This document shows, one piece after another, positions 1 through 10,751 of a DNA stretch of 64,000 bases. The position numbers and the translations under genes are program-made. Numbering within the stretch: the stretch's first letter is position 1; each line of letters begins with the position of its first letter. Origin of the DNA: Patagioenas fasciata. Taxonomy: Eukaryota; Chordata; Aves; Columbiformes; Columbidae. Below the pieces are notes generated by a model. That model saw only the letters and a program-made list of their open reading frames with translations. It had not been told where the DNA came from and ran no database searches. The stretch covers positions 50,299,501 through 50,363,500 of the forward strand of contig NC_092523.1 of assembly GCF_037038585.1 (NCBI RefSeq). The letters are read 5' to 3'.

Positions 1-570
1 CCTAACCCCAAATCTAAACCTAACCCCAATCCCTAACCCCAAACCCTAACCCCAACCCCTAATCCCAAATCTAAACCTAACCCCAATCCCTAACCCCAAC
101 CCCTAACCCCAAGCCCTAAACCCAAATCTAAACATAACCCCAACCCCTAAACCCCAAATCTAAACCTAACCCCAATCCCTAACCCCAAACCCTAACCCCA
201 ACCCCTAAACCCAAATCTAAACCTAACCCCAACCCCTAACCCCAAATCTAAACCTAACCCCAACCCCTAACCCCAAATCTAAACCTAACCCCAATCCCTA
301 ACCCCAAACCCTAACCCCAACCCCTAACCCCAAATCTAAACCTAACCCCAATCCCTAACCCCAAACCCTAACCCCAACCCCTAACCCCAAATCTAAACCT
401 AACCCCAACCCCTAAACCCCAACCCCTAACCCCAAATCTAAACCTAACCCCAACCCCTAACCCCAAACCCTAACCCCAAATCTAAACCTAACCCCAAATA
501 TAAGCCTAACCCCAATCCCTGACCCCAAACCCTAACCCCAACCCCCAACCCCAAATCTAAACCTAACCCC
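1..570 (+). repeat. Left degenerate telomere-like C-rich tract
   Basis: This stretch has almost no G on the + strand and consists of short words: CCCCAAATCTAAACCTAA, CCCCAATCCCTAA, CCCCAAACCCTAA and CCCCAACCCCTAA(A). They mix CCCTAA/CCCTAAA telomere-type hexamers and heptamers with CCCCAA spacers, so this is not a clean telomere. The window opens in the middle of a word, so the tract probably continues to the left. Unusual words are CATAACCCC near 132, ATATAAGCC near 498 and CCCTGACCCC near 518. The polarity matches the tract that follows the satellite at 49418. There is no coding potential beyond low-complexity reading frames. Whether it is a terminal telomere or an interstitial remnant cannot be told from this window. 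Confidence 0.93.
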
Positions 571-581
571 GTATGCGGGCG
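567..581. other. Left junction, C-rich tract to satellite
   Basis: The tract ends ...CCTAACCCC at 570 and the satellite begins GTATGCGGGCG at 571. Inside the array the unit boundary reads GCAGCCCCGTAGGCGGGCG, so CCCC is common to both sides. That is a 4-bp microhomology at the breakpoint, with one T for G change at 574. Confidence 0.85.
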
Positions 582-2264
582 TGCAGTACGCCAACCATCA
601 ACGGACGTTTTTCCCCTCAAGCCTGTCAGGACGTTGCTCGTCCGTCTTTCCCTCAATAGATGGGAGTAGGCGCGCTTGCGGATGTGTGCGTGTGTGTGGC
701 CACGCGTTTGCTTAGGCATCAGTGTGTGAAAAGGTAGGTGCTTTTCTCTAGCTGCGTGTGCGTGCACGTGATGCTGGGTGCACATCCCTGGGTGCTCGTG
801 GAAAGGTTTCTGCATGGTTTTCGCTGAGGAATCGTGTGTGTGCACATGGACAAAGAGAAGGCGCAGCAACCAGGTTCCAGCGCCGAAGAAGGCAAAAGGC
901 AAGGTTTCCGGCGCTATCTTCTCTCCGCAGACCTAGTCGCGCAAAGCAAGCCGCTAAGCCGGCGACCGGCAAGAGAGCTACAACCAAGCATGCCGAACGG
1001 AGAAAATAGCAGCAGCTCATCTGTTCACACCTTGTTTCTGCCATGTGCTTGAACGCCAAGACGTTCGCGCTTCTGTGAGATGAAAGACGTCCTTCTGCAT
1101 ATGTGGTTGCTCACACCGGTGCACTTCTTAGTGTATCCCTTCAGTCCTGGGCTGCGGGGCATTCAGAAGTGGCTCTGTGGAGACGTCTACATAGAGGCAG
1201 CTGTCAGAACACGCACACTCGATTGTTCACCAAAACATATGCAGACGCGTCCTTAGCCTGTAGATTTGGATGCACAGAGTTCCCTGTGTTCGCAAGAGAC
1301 AAGGGAATCGCGTCTGTACGCACAGAAGCAATAGCGGACCGTTTCCCTCGGAGTGAACGCGAAGAGCCGTCTATGTACTCGCAGACACGGGAACGTGCCT
1401 CAATGCGGTCACAGAGGCAGCAGCTTTTGCACAGATGCTCTGGTGATTCTGGCACTTTCCAGGCACACTCCTGAAAGTCGCGCACACTGCTGTTCACTCG
1501 CTAAACGACCTCTTGGGAAACACGTCTCCGGTCGATGGACCGCTCAGATTGCTTCTCGTGTAACTGTGAACTGTGTCAGCGCAGGGAATCCGTCTCTGTT
1601 GTGCAGATGTCAATCCTGCCTCGCTTTTGCTTTGTTGCCTCTACCAAGATGATTTCCCGTTTCTCTCTTCACTGGAGCAGGCAGACACAGCCAACGCACA
1701 TCAAGTGTCAAGAGACACGCTCTGCTGAGCTCAACGCTTGTGCAGATGCACATGTGCGACGAAGTCAACACACGTGCTTGTGGAGAGAAAGAAAGGGACT
1801 CCCAGGCGTGTGGAGCGACGGGGAGAAAGAGCGGGCGCTGAGGAACACAGTTTCAAACAGACTGTCTCCACACAAACAGGCACCTGTCTGCAGGTATCCT
1901 AGATCTTGATTCTTGAACTTGAGGAAACACGCGTCTGAGCAAAACTCCCAAACGCTTCCAGGAAAGACACACGCTCTCCCACAAGCACACAAGTGTTTGC
2001 CCTCAGCTATAGATCAGGGACAAGCTTGTGAAGAGATGCGCTGCTATTCTTTCGCCTTATGGCATCACGTGTTTCGTTCCTCTTGGAGATCGATTGTTAA
2101 ACGTCTTTCCTAGGGCGACTGTGAAGCATTTGCCAGCGGAGGAGAAGTAGCACGGAGCAGCATTCAGTACTGCCTACGAGTGTCTTTGCTACCCTACTAG
2201 CGGAGCTCCAAGAACAGGCACACATCTTCAGGTACCTTCCAAATGTGGATTCCCCTGCAGCCCC
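571..2264 (+). repeat. Satellite unit 1 (1694 bp, most diverged)
   Basis: This is the outermost unit, joined directly to the left C-rich tract. It carries private differences: T at 574, A at 771, A at 872, a 3-bp deletion in a pyrimidine run near 918, C at 985, C at 1127, A at 1189 and T at 1602. It shares the GAAAGTCGCG and GAGCAGGCAG alleles with the type B units and with units 5, 15 and 16. Confidence 0.97.
1875..2234 (+). repeat. Pair of 22-bp direct repeats AACAGGCAC-N7-CAGGTA, shown in unit 1
   Basis: The motif occurs at 1875-1896 and 2213-2234 with identical internal spacing and 18 of 22 matching bases. Starts are 338 bp apart, and the pair recurs in every complete unit. The truncated last unit ends inside the first of these elements, at 49417. 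This may be a trace of an older internal duplication within the 1.7-kb unit. Confidence 0.6.
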
Positions 2265-2375
2265 GTAGGCGGGCGTGCAGTACGCCAACCATCAACGGAC
2301 GTTTTTCCCCTCAAGCCTGTCAGGACGTTGCTCGTCCGTCTTTCCCTCAATAGATGGGAGTAGGCGCGCTTGCGG

Positions 2376-2542
2376 ATGTGTGCGTGTGTGTGGCCACGCG
2401 TTTGCTTAGGCATCAGTGTGTGAAAAGGTAGGTGCTTTTCTCTAGCTGCGTGTGCGTGCACGTGGTGCTGGGTGCACATCCCTGGGTGCTCGTGGAAAGG
2501 TTTCTGCATGGTTTTCGCTGAGGAATCGTGTGTGTGCACATG
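2376..2542 (+). other. Three alternating pyrimidine-purine tracts in the satellite unit (shown in unit 2)
   Basis: Tracts at 2376-2392, 2447-2464 (18 nt) and 2527-2542 (16 nt) alternate pyrimidine and purine, mostly as TG/CG/CA steps. Such sequence can adopt Z-DNA under torsional stress. The cluster recurs in every unit. No function can be assigned from sequence. Confidence 0.5.
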
Positions 2543-2572
2543 GACAAAGAGAAGGCGCAGCAACCGGGTTCC

Positions 2573-2609
2573 AGCGCCGAAGAAGGCAAAAGGCAAGGTT
2601 TCCGGCGCT
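2573..2609. repeat. Inverted repeat AGCGCCG...CGGCGCT (shown in unit 2)
   Basis: Two perfect 7-bp arms, 2573-2579 and 2603-2609, flank a 23-nt spacer. The element recurs in each complete unit. It could form a small stem-loop in RNA, but an inverted repeat of this size can arise by chance in 1.7 kb. Confidence 0.5.
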
Positions 2610-2654
2610 ATCTCCTTCTCTCCGCAGACCTAGTCGCGCAAAGCAAGCCGCTAA

Positions 2655-2667
2655 GCCGGCGACCGGC
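2655..2667. repeat. Short GC hairpin GCCGG-CGA-CCGGC (shown in unit 2)
   Basis: A 5-bp all-G/C stem encloses a CGA triloop. It is repeated once per unit. No T-run follows, so it is not a bacterial-type terminator, and the context is eukaryotic in any case. Confidence 0.45.
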
Positions 2668-3961
2668 AAGAGAGCTACAACGAAGCATGCCGAACGGAGA
2701 AAATAGCAGCAGCTCATCTGTTCACACCTTGTTTCTGCCATGTGCTTGAACGCCAAGACGTTCGCGCTTCTGTGAGATGAAAGACGTCCTTCTGCATATG
2801 TGGTTGCTCACACCGGTGCACTTGTTAGTGTATCCCTTCAGTCCTGGGCTGCGGGGCATTCAGAAGTGGCTCTGTGGAGACGTCTGCATAGAGGCAGCTG
2901 TCAGAACACGCACACTCGATTGTTCACCAAAACATATGCAGACGCGTCCTTAGCCTGTAGATTTGGATGCACAGAGTTCCCTGTGTTCGCAAGAGACAAG
3001 GGAATCGCGTCTGTACGCACAGAAGCAATAGCGGACCGTTTCCCTCGGAGTGAACGCGAAGAGCCGTCTATGTACTCGCAGACACGGGAACGTGCCTCAA
3101 TGCGGTCACAGAGGCAGCAGCTTTTGCACAGATGCTCTGGTGATTCTGGCACTTTCCAGGCACACTCCTGAAAGCCGCGCACACTGCTGTTCACTCGCTA
3201 AACGACCTCTTGGGAAACACGTCTCCGGTCGATGGACCGCTCAGATTGCTTCTCGTGTAACTGTGAACTGTGTCAGCGCAGGGAATCCGTCTCTGTTGAG
3301 CAGATGTCAATCCTGCCTCGCTTTTGCTTTGTTGCCTCTACCAAGATGATTTCCCGTTTCTCTCTTCACTGGAGCACGCAGACACAGCCAACGCACATCA
3401 AGTGTCAAGAGACACGCTCTGCTGAGCTCAACGCTTGTGCAGATGCACATGTGCGACGAAGTCAACACACGTGCTTGTGGAGAGAAAGAAAGGGACTCCC
3501 AGGCGTGTGGAGCGACGGGGAGAAAGAGCGGGCGCTGAGGAACACAGTTTCAAACAGACTGTCTCCACACAAACAGGCACCTGTCTGCAGGTATCCTAGA
3601 TCTTGATTCTTGAACTTGAGGAAACACGCGTCTGAGCAAAACTCCCAAACGCTTCCAGGAAAGACACACGCTCTCCCACAAGCACACAAGTGTTTGCCCT
3701 CAGCTATAGATCAGGGACAAGCTTGTGAAGAGATGCGCTGCTATTCTTTCGCCTTATGGCATCACGTGTTTCGTTCCTCTTGGAGATCGATTGTTAAACG
3801 TCTTTCCTAGGGCGACTGTGAAGCATTTGCCAGCGGAGGAGAAGTAGCACGGAGCAGCATTCAGTACTGCCTACGAGTGTCTTTGCTACCCTACTAGCGG
3901 AGCTCCAAGAACAGGCACACATCTTCAGGTACCTTCCAAATGTGGATTCCCCTGCAGCCCC

Positions 3962-5658
3962 GTAGGCGGGCGTGCAGTACGCCAACCATCAACGGACGTT
4001 TTTCCCCTCAAGCCTGTCAGGACGTTGCTCGTCCGTCTTTCCCTCAATAGATGGGAGTAGGCGCGCTTGCGGATGTGTGCGTGTGTGTGGCCACGCGTTT
4101 GCTTAGGCATCAGTGTGTGAAAAGGTAGGTGCTTTTCTCTAGCTGCGTGTGCGTGCACGTGGTGCTGGGTGCACATCCCTGGGTGCTCGTGGAAAGGTTT
4201 CTGCATGGTTTTCGCTGAGGAATCGTGTGTGTGCACATGGACAAAGAGAAGGCGCAGCAACCGGGTTCCAGCGCCGAAGAAGGCAAAAGGCAAGGTTTCC
4301 GGCGCTATCTCCTTCTCTCCGCAGACCTAGTCGCGCAAAGCAAGCCGCTAAGCCGGCGACCGGCAAGAGAGCTACAACGAAGCATGCCGAACGGAGAAAA
4401 TAGCAGCAGCTCATCTGTTCACACCTTGTTTCTGCCATGTGCTTGAACGCCAAGACGTTCGCGCTTCTGTGAGATGAAAGACGTCCTTCTGCATATGTGG
4501 TTGCTCACACCGGTGCACTTGTTAGTGTATCCCTTCAGTCCTGGGCTGCGGGGCATTCAGAAGTGGCTCTGTGGAGACGTCTGCATAGAGGCAGCTGTCA
4601 GAACACGCACACTCGATTGTTCACCAAAACATATGCAGACGCGTCCTTAGCCTGTAGATTTGGATGCACAGAGTTCCCTGTGTTCGCAAGAGACAAGGGA
4701 ATCGCGTCTGTACGCACAGAAGCAATAGCGGACCGTTTCCCTCGGAGTGAACGCGAAGAGCCGTCTATGTACTCGCAGACACGGGAACGTGCCTCAATGC
4801 GGTCACAGAGGCAGCAGCTTTTGCACAGATGCTCTGGTGATTCTGGCACTTTCCAGGCACACTCCTGAAAGCCGCGCACACTGCTGTTCACTCGCTAAAC
4901 GACCTCTTGGGAAACACGTCTCCGGTCGATGGACCGCTCAGATTGCTTCTCGTGTAACTGTGAACTGTGTCAGCGCAGGGAATCCGTCTCTGTTGAGCAG
5001 ATGTCAATCCTGCCTCGCTTTTGCTTTGTTGCCTCTACCAAGATGATTTCCCGTTTCTCTCTTCACTGGAGCACGCAGACACAGCCAACGCACATCAAGT
5101 GTCAAGAGACACGCTCTGCTGAGCTCAACGCTTGTGCAGATGCACATGTGCGACGAAGTCAACACACGTGCTTGTGGAGAGAAAGAAAGGGACTCCCAGG
5201 CGTGTGGAGCGACGGGGAGAAAGAGCGGGCGCTGAGGAACACAGTTTCAAACAGACTGTCTCCACACAAACAGGCACCTGTCTGCAGGTATCCTAGATCT
5301 TGATTCTTGAACTTGAGGAAACACGCGTCTGAGCAAAACTCCCAAACGCTTCCAGGAAAGACACACGCTCTCCCACAAGCACACAAGTGTTTGCCCTCAG
5401 CTATAGATCAGGGACAAGCTTGTGAAGAGATGCGCTGCTATTCTTTCGCCTTATGGCATCACGTGTTTCGTTCCTCTTGGAGATCGATTGTTAAACGTCT
5501 TTCCTAGGGCGACTGTGAAGCATTTGCCAGCGGAGGAGAAGTAGCACGGAGCAGCATTCAGTACTGCCTACGAGTGTCTTTGCTACCCTACTAGCGGAGC
5601 TCCAAGAACAGGCACACATCTTCAGGTACCTTCCAAATGTGGATTCCCCTGCAGCCCC
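3962..5658 (+). repeat. Satellite unit 3 (1697 bp, type A)
   Basis: Standard type A copy. No private variant was noticed against unit 2. Confidence 0.98.
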
Positions 5659-7355
5659 GTAGGCGGGCGTGCAGTACGCCAACCATCAACGGACGTTTTT
5701 CCCCTCAAGCCTGTCAGGACGTTGCTCGTCCGTCTTTCCCTCAATAGATGGGAGTAGGCGCGCTTGCGGATGTGTGCGTGTGTGTGGCCACGCGTTTGCT
5801 TAGGCATCAGTGTGTGAAAAGGTAGGTGCTTTTCTCTAGCTGCGTGTGCGTGCACGTGGTGCTGGGTGCACATCCCTGGGTGCTCGTGGAAAGGTTTCTG
5901 CATGGTTTTCGCTGAGGAATCGTGTGTGTGCACATGGACAAAGAGAAGGCGCAGCAACCGGGTTCCAGCGCCGAAGAAGGCAAAAGGCAAGGTTTCCGGC
6001 GCTATCTCCTTCTCTCCGCAGACCTAGTCGCGCAAAGCAAGCCGCTAAGCCGGCGACCGGCAAGAGAGCTACAACGAAGCATGCCGAACGGAGAAAATAG
6101 CAGCAGCTCATCTGTTCACACCTTGTTTCTGCCATGTGCTTGAACGCCAAGACGTTCGCGCTTCTGTGAGATGAAAGACGTCCTTCTGCATATGTGGTTG
6201 CTCACACCGGTGCACTTGTTAGTGTATCCCTTCAGTCCTGGGCTGCGGGGCATTCAGAAGTGGCTCTGTGGAGACGTCTGCATAGAGGCAGCTGTCAGAA
6301 CACGCACACTCGATTGTTCACCAAAACATATGCAGACGCGTCCTTAGCCTGTAGATTTGGATGCACAGAGTTCCCTGTGTTCGCAAGAGACAAGGGAATC
6401 GCGTCTGTACGCACAGAAGCAATAGCGGACCGTTTCCCTCGGAGTGAACGCGAAGAGCCGTCTATGTTCTCGCAAACACGGGAACGTGCCTCAATGCAGT
6501 CACAGAGGCAGCAGCTTTTGCACAGATGCTGTGGTGATTCTGGCACTTTCCAGGCACACTCCTGAAAGCCGCGCACACTGCTGTTCACTCGCTAAACGAC
6601 CTCTTGGGAAACACGTCTCCGGTCGATGGACCGCTCAGATTGCTTCTCGTGTAACTGTGAACTGTGTCAGCGCAGGGAATCCGTCTCTGTTGAGCAGATG
6701 TCAATCCTGCCTCGCTTTTGCTTTGTTGCCTCTACCAAGATGATTTCCCGTTTCTCTCTTCACTGGAGCACGCAGACACAGCCAACGCACATCAAGTGTC
6801 AAGAGACACGCTCTGCTGAGCTCAACGCTTGTGCAGATGCACATGTGCGACGAAGTCAACACACGTGCTTGTGGAGAGAAAGAAAGGGACTCCCAGGCGT
6901 GTGGAGCGACGGGGAGAAAGAGCGGGCGCTGAGGAACACAGTTTCAAACAGACTGTCTCCACACAAACAGGCACCTGTCTGCAGGTATCCTAGATCTTGA
7001 TTCTTGAACTTGAGGAAACACGCGTCTGAGCAAAACTCCCAAACGCTTCCAGGAAAGACACACGCTCTCCCACAAGCACACAAGTGTTTGCCCTCAGCTA
7101 TAGATCAGGGACAAGCTTGTGAAGAGATGCCCTGCTATTCTTTCGCCTTATGCCATCATGTGTTTCGTTCCTCTTGGAGATCGATTGTTAAACGTCTTTC
7201 CTAGGGCGACTGTGAAGCATTTGCCAGCGGAGGAGAAGTAGCACGGAGCAGCATTCAGTACTGCCTACGAGTGTCTTTGCTACCCTACTAGCGGAGCTCC
7301 AAGAACAGGCACACATCTTCAGGTACCTTCCAAATGTGGATTCCCCTGCAGCCCC
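5659..7355 (+). repeat. Satellite unit 4 (1697 bp, type A with private cluster)
   Basis: It has a patch of private changes around 6467-6532: TATGTTCTCGCAAACACG, AATGCAGTC and GATGCTGTGG. A second patch has C at 7131, C at 7153 and T at 7159. The 7131 and 7159 alleles recur only in unit 27, exactly 23 units away. Confidence 0.97.
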
Positions 7356-9052
7356 GTAGGCAGGCGTGCAGTACGCCAACCATCAACGGACGTTTTTCCC
7401 CTCAAGCCTGTCAGGACGTTGCTCGTCCGTCTTTCCCTCAATAGATGGGAGTAGGCGCGCTTGCGGATGTGTGCGTGTGTGTGGCCACGCGTTTGCTTAG
7501 GCATCAGTGTGTGAAAAGGTAGGTGCTTTTCTCTAGCTGCGTGTGCGTGCACGTGGTGCTGGCTGCACATCCCTGGGTGCTCGTGGAAAGGTTTCTGCAT
7601 GGTTTTCGCTGAGGAATCGTGTGTGTGCACATGGACAAAGAGAAGGCGCAGCAACCGGGTTCCAGCGCCGAAGAAGGCAAAAGGCAAGGTTTCCGGCGCT
7701 ATCTCCTTCTCTCCGCAGACCTAGTCGCGCAAAGCAAGCCGCTAAGCCGGCGACCGGCAAGAGAGCTACAACGAAGCATGCCGAACGGAGAAAATAGCAG
7801 CAGCTCATCTGTTCACACCTTGTTTCTGCCATGTGCTTGAACGCCAAGACGTTCGCGCTTCTGTGAGATGAAAGACGTCCTTCTGCGTACGTAGTTGCTC
7901 ACACCGGTGCACTTGTTAGTGTATCCATTCAGTCCTGGGCTGCGGGGCATTCAGAAGTGGCTCTGTGGAGACGTCTGCATAGAGGCAGCTGTCAGAACAC
8001 GCACACTCGATTGTTCACCAAAACATATGCAGACGCGTCCTTAGCCTGTAGATTTGGATGCACAGAGTTCCCTGTGTTCGCAAGAGACAAGGGAATCGCG
8101 TCTGTACGCACAGAAGCAATAGCGGACCGTTTCCCTCGGAGTGAACGCGAAGAGCCGTCTATGTACTCGCAGACACGGGAACGTGCCTCAATGCGGTCAC
8201 AGAGGCAGCAGCTTTTGCACAGATGCTCTGGTGATTCTGGCACTTTCCAGGCACACTCCTGAAAGTCGCGCACACTGCTGTTCACTCGCTAAACGACCTC
8301 TTGGGAAACACGTCTCCGGTCGATGGACCGCTCAGATTGCTTCTCGTGTAACTGTGAACTGTGTCAGCGCAGGGAATCCGTCTCTGTTGAGCAGATGTCA
8401 ATCCTGCCTCGCTTTTGCTTTGTTGCCTCTACCAAGATGATTTCCCGTTTCTCTCTTCACTGGAGCAGGCAGACACAGCCAACGCACATCAAGTGTCAAG
8501 AGACACGCTCTGCTGAGCTCAACGCTTGTGCAGATGCACATGTGCGACGAAGTCAACACACGTGCTTGTGGAGAGAAAGAAAGGGACTCCCAGGCGTGTG
8601 GAGCGACGGGGAGAAAGAGCGGGCGCTGAGGAACACAGTTTCAAACAGACTGTCTCCACACAAACAGGCACCTGTCTGCAGGTATCCTAGATCTTGATTC
8701 TTGAACTTGAGGAAACACGCGTCTGAGCAAAACTCCCAAACGCTTCCAGGAAAGACACACGCTCTCCCACAAGCACACAAGTGTTTGCCCTCAGCTATAG
8801 ATCAGGGACAAGCTTGTGAAGAGATGCGCTGCTATTCTTTCGCCTTATGGCATCACGTGTTTCGTTCCTCTTGGAGATCGATTGTTAAACGTCTTTCCTA
8901 GGGCGACTGTGAAGCATTTGCCAGCGGAGGAGAAGTAGCACGGAGCAGCATTCAGTACTGCCTACGAGTGTCTTTGCTACCCTACTAGCGGAGCTCCAAG
9001 AACAGGCACACATCTTCAGGTACCTTCCAAATGTGGATTCCCCTGCAGCCCC
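7356..9052 (+). repeat. Satellite unit 5 (1697 bp, mosaic)
   Basis: It begins GTAGGCAGGCG instead of GTAGGCGGGCG. It has C at 7563, shared with units 27 and 28, and a three-base patch GCGTACGTAG at about 7886, shared with unit 19. It also has TATCCATTC, GAAAGTCGCG and GAGCAGGCAG, all shared with type B. Otherwise it follows type A, including type A length. It looks like a recombinant between lineages. Confidence 0.97.
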
Positions 9053-10751
9053 GTAGGCGGGCGTGCAGTACGCCAACCATCAACGGACGTTTTTCCCCTC
9101 AAGCCTGTCAGGACGTTGCTCGTCCGTCTTTCCCTCAATAGATGGGAGTAGGCGCGCTTGCGGATGTGTGCGTGTGTGTGGCCACGCGTTTGCTTAGGCA
9201 TCAGTGTGTGAAAAGGTAGGTGCTTTTCTCTAGCTGCGTGTGCGTGCACGTGGTGCTGGGTGCACATCCCTGGGTGCTCGTGGAAAGGTTTCTGCATGGT
9301 TTTCGCTGAGGAATCGTGTGTGTGCACATGGACAAAGAGAAGGCGCAGCAACCGGGTTCCAGCGCCGAAGAAGGCAAAAGGCAAGGTTTCCGGCGCTATC
9401 TCCTTCTCTCCGCAGACCTAGTCGCGCAAAGCAAGCCGCTAAGCCGGCGACCGGCAAGAGAGCTACAACGAAGCATGCCGAACGGAGAAAATAGCAGCAG
9501 CTCATCTGTTCACACCTTGTTTCTGCCATGTGCTTGAACGCCAAGACGTTCGCGCTTCTGTGAGATGAAAGACGTCCTTCTGCATATGTGGTTGCTCACA
9601 CCGGTGCACTTGTTAGTGTATCCATTCAGTCCTGGGCTGCGGGGCATTCAGAAGTGGCTCTGTGGAGACGTCTGCATAGAGGCAGCTGTCAGAACACGCA
9701 CACTCGATTGTTCACCAAAACATACGCAGACGCGTCCTTAGCCTGTAGATTTGGATGCACAGAGTTCCCTGTGTTCGCAAGAGACAAGGGAATCGCGTCT
9801 GTGCGCACAGAAGCAATAGCGGACCGTTTCCCTCGGAGTGAACGCGAAAGAGCCGTCTATATACTCGCAGACACGCGAACGTGCCTCAATGCGGTCACAG
9901 AGGCAGCAGCTTTTGCACAGATGCTCCTGGTGATTCTGGCACTTTCCAGGCACACTCCTGAAAGTCGCGCACACTGCTGTTCACTCGCTAAACGACCTCT
10001 TGGGAAACACGTCTCCGGTCGACGGACCGCTCAGATTGCTTCTCGTGTAACTGTGAACTGTGTCAGCGCAGGGAATCCGTCTCTGTTGAGCAGATGTCAA
10101 TCCTGCCTCGCTTTTGCTTTGTTGCCTCTACCAAGATGATTTCCCGTTTCTCTCTTCACTGGAGCAGGCAGACACAGCCAACGCACATCAAGTGTCAAGA
10201 GACACGCTCTGCTGAGCTCAACGCTTGTGCAGATGCACATGTGCGACGAAGTCAACACACGTGCTTGTGGAGAGAAAGAAAGGGACTCCCAGGCGTGTGG
10301 AGCGACGGGGAGAAAGAGCGGGCGCTGAGGAACACAGTTTCAAACAGACTGTCTCCACACAAACAGGCACCTGTCTGCAGGTATCCTAGATCTTGATTCT
10401 TGAACTTGAGGAAACACGCGTCTGAGCAAAACTCCCAAACGCTTCCAGGAAAGACACACGCTCTCCCACAAGCACACAAGTGTTTGCCCTCAGCTATAGA
10501 TCAGGGACAAGCTTGTGAAGAGATGCGCTGCTATTCTTTCGCCTTATGGCATCACGTGTTTCGTTCCTCTTGGAGATCGATTGTTAAACGTCTTTCCTAG
10601 GGCGACTGTGAAGCATTTGCCAGCGGAGGAGAAGTAGCACGGAGCAGCATTCAGTACTGCCTACGAGTGTCTTTGCTACCCTACTAGCGGAGCTCCAAGA
10701 ACAGGCACACATCTTCAGGTACCTTCCAAATGTGGATTCCCCTGCAGCCCC
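9053..10751 (+). repeat. Satellite unit 6 (1699 bp, type B)
   Basis: First type B copy. Differences from type A include TATCCATTC, CATACGCAG, GTGCGCACAG, an inserted A giving GCGAAAGAGCC (about 9846), TATATACTCG, CACGCGAACG, an inserted C giving GCTCCTGG (about 9925), GAAAGTCGCG, GTCGACGGA and GAGCAGGCAG. All differences are confined to the middle of the unit. Confidence 0.97.

Larger units (their letters stand above)
2265..3961 (+). repeat. Satellite unit 2 (1697 bp, type A reference)
   Basis: This is a standard type A copy and the reference for positions inside the unit. Type A alleles include GAAAGCCGCG near 3173 and GAGCACGCAG near 3372. No private variant was noticed. Confidence 0.98.

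Noticed and set aside
444..902. Minus-strand ORF reading from satellite into the left C-rich tract (Gly-Leu-rich tail)
   Set aside because: The tail is just translated telomere-like repeat. The ORF exists only because of the junction.
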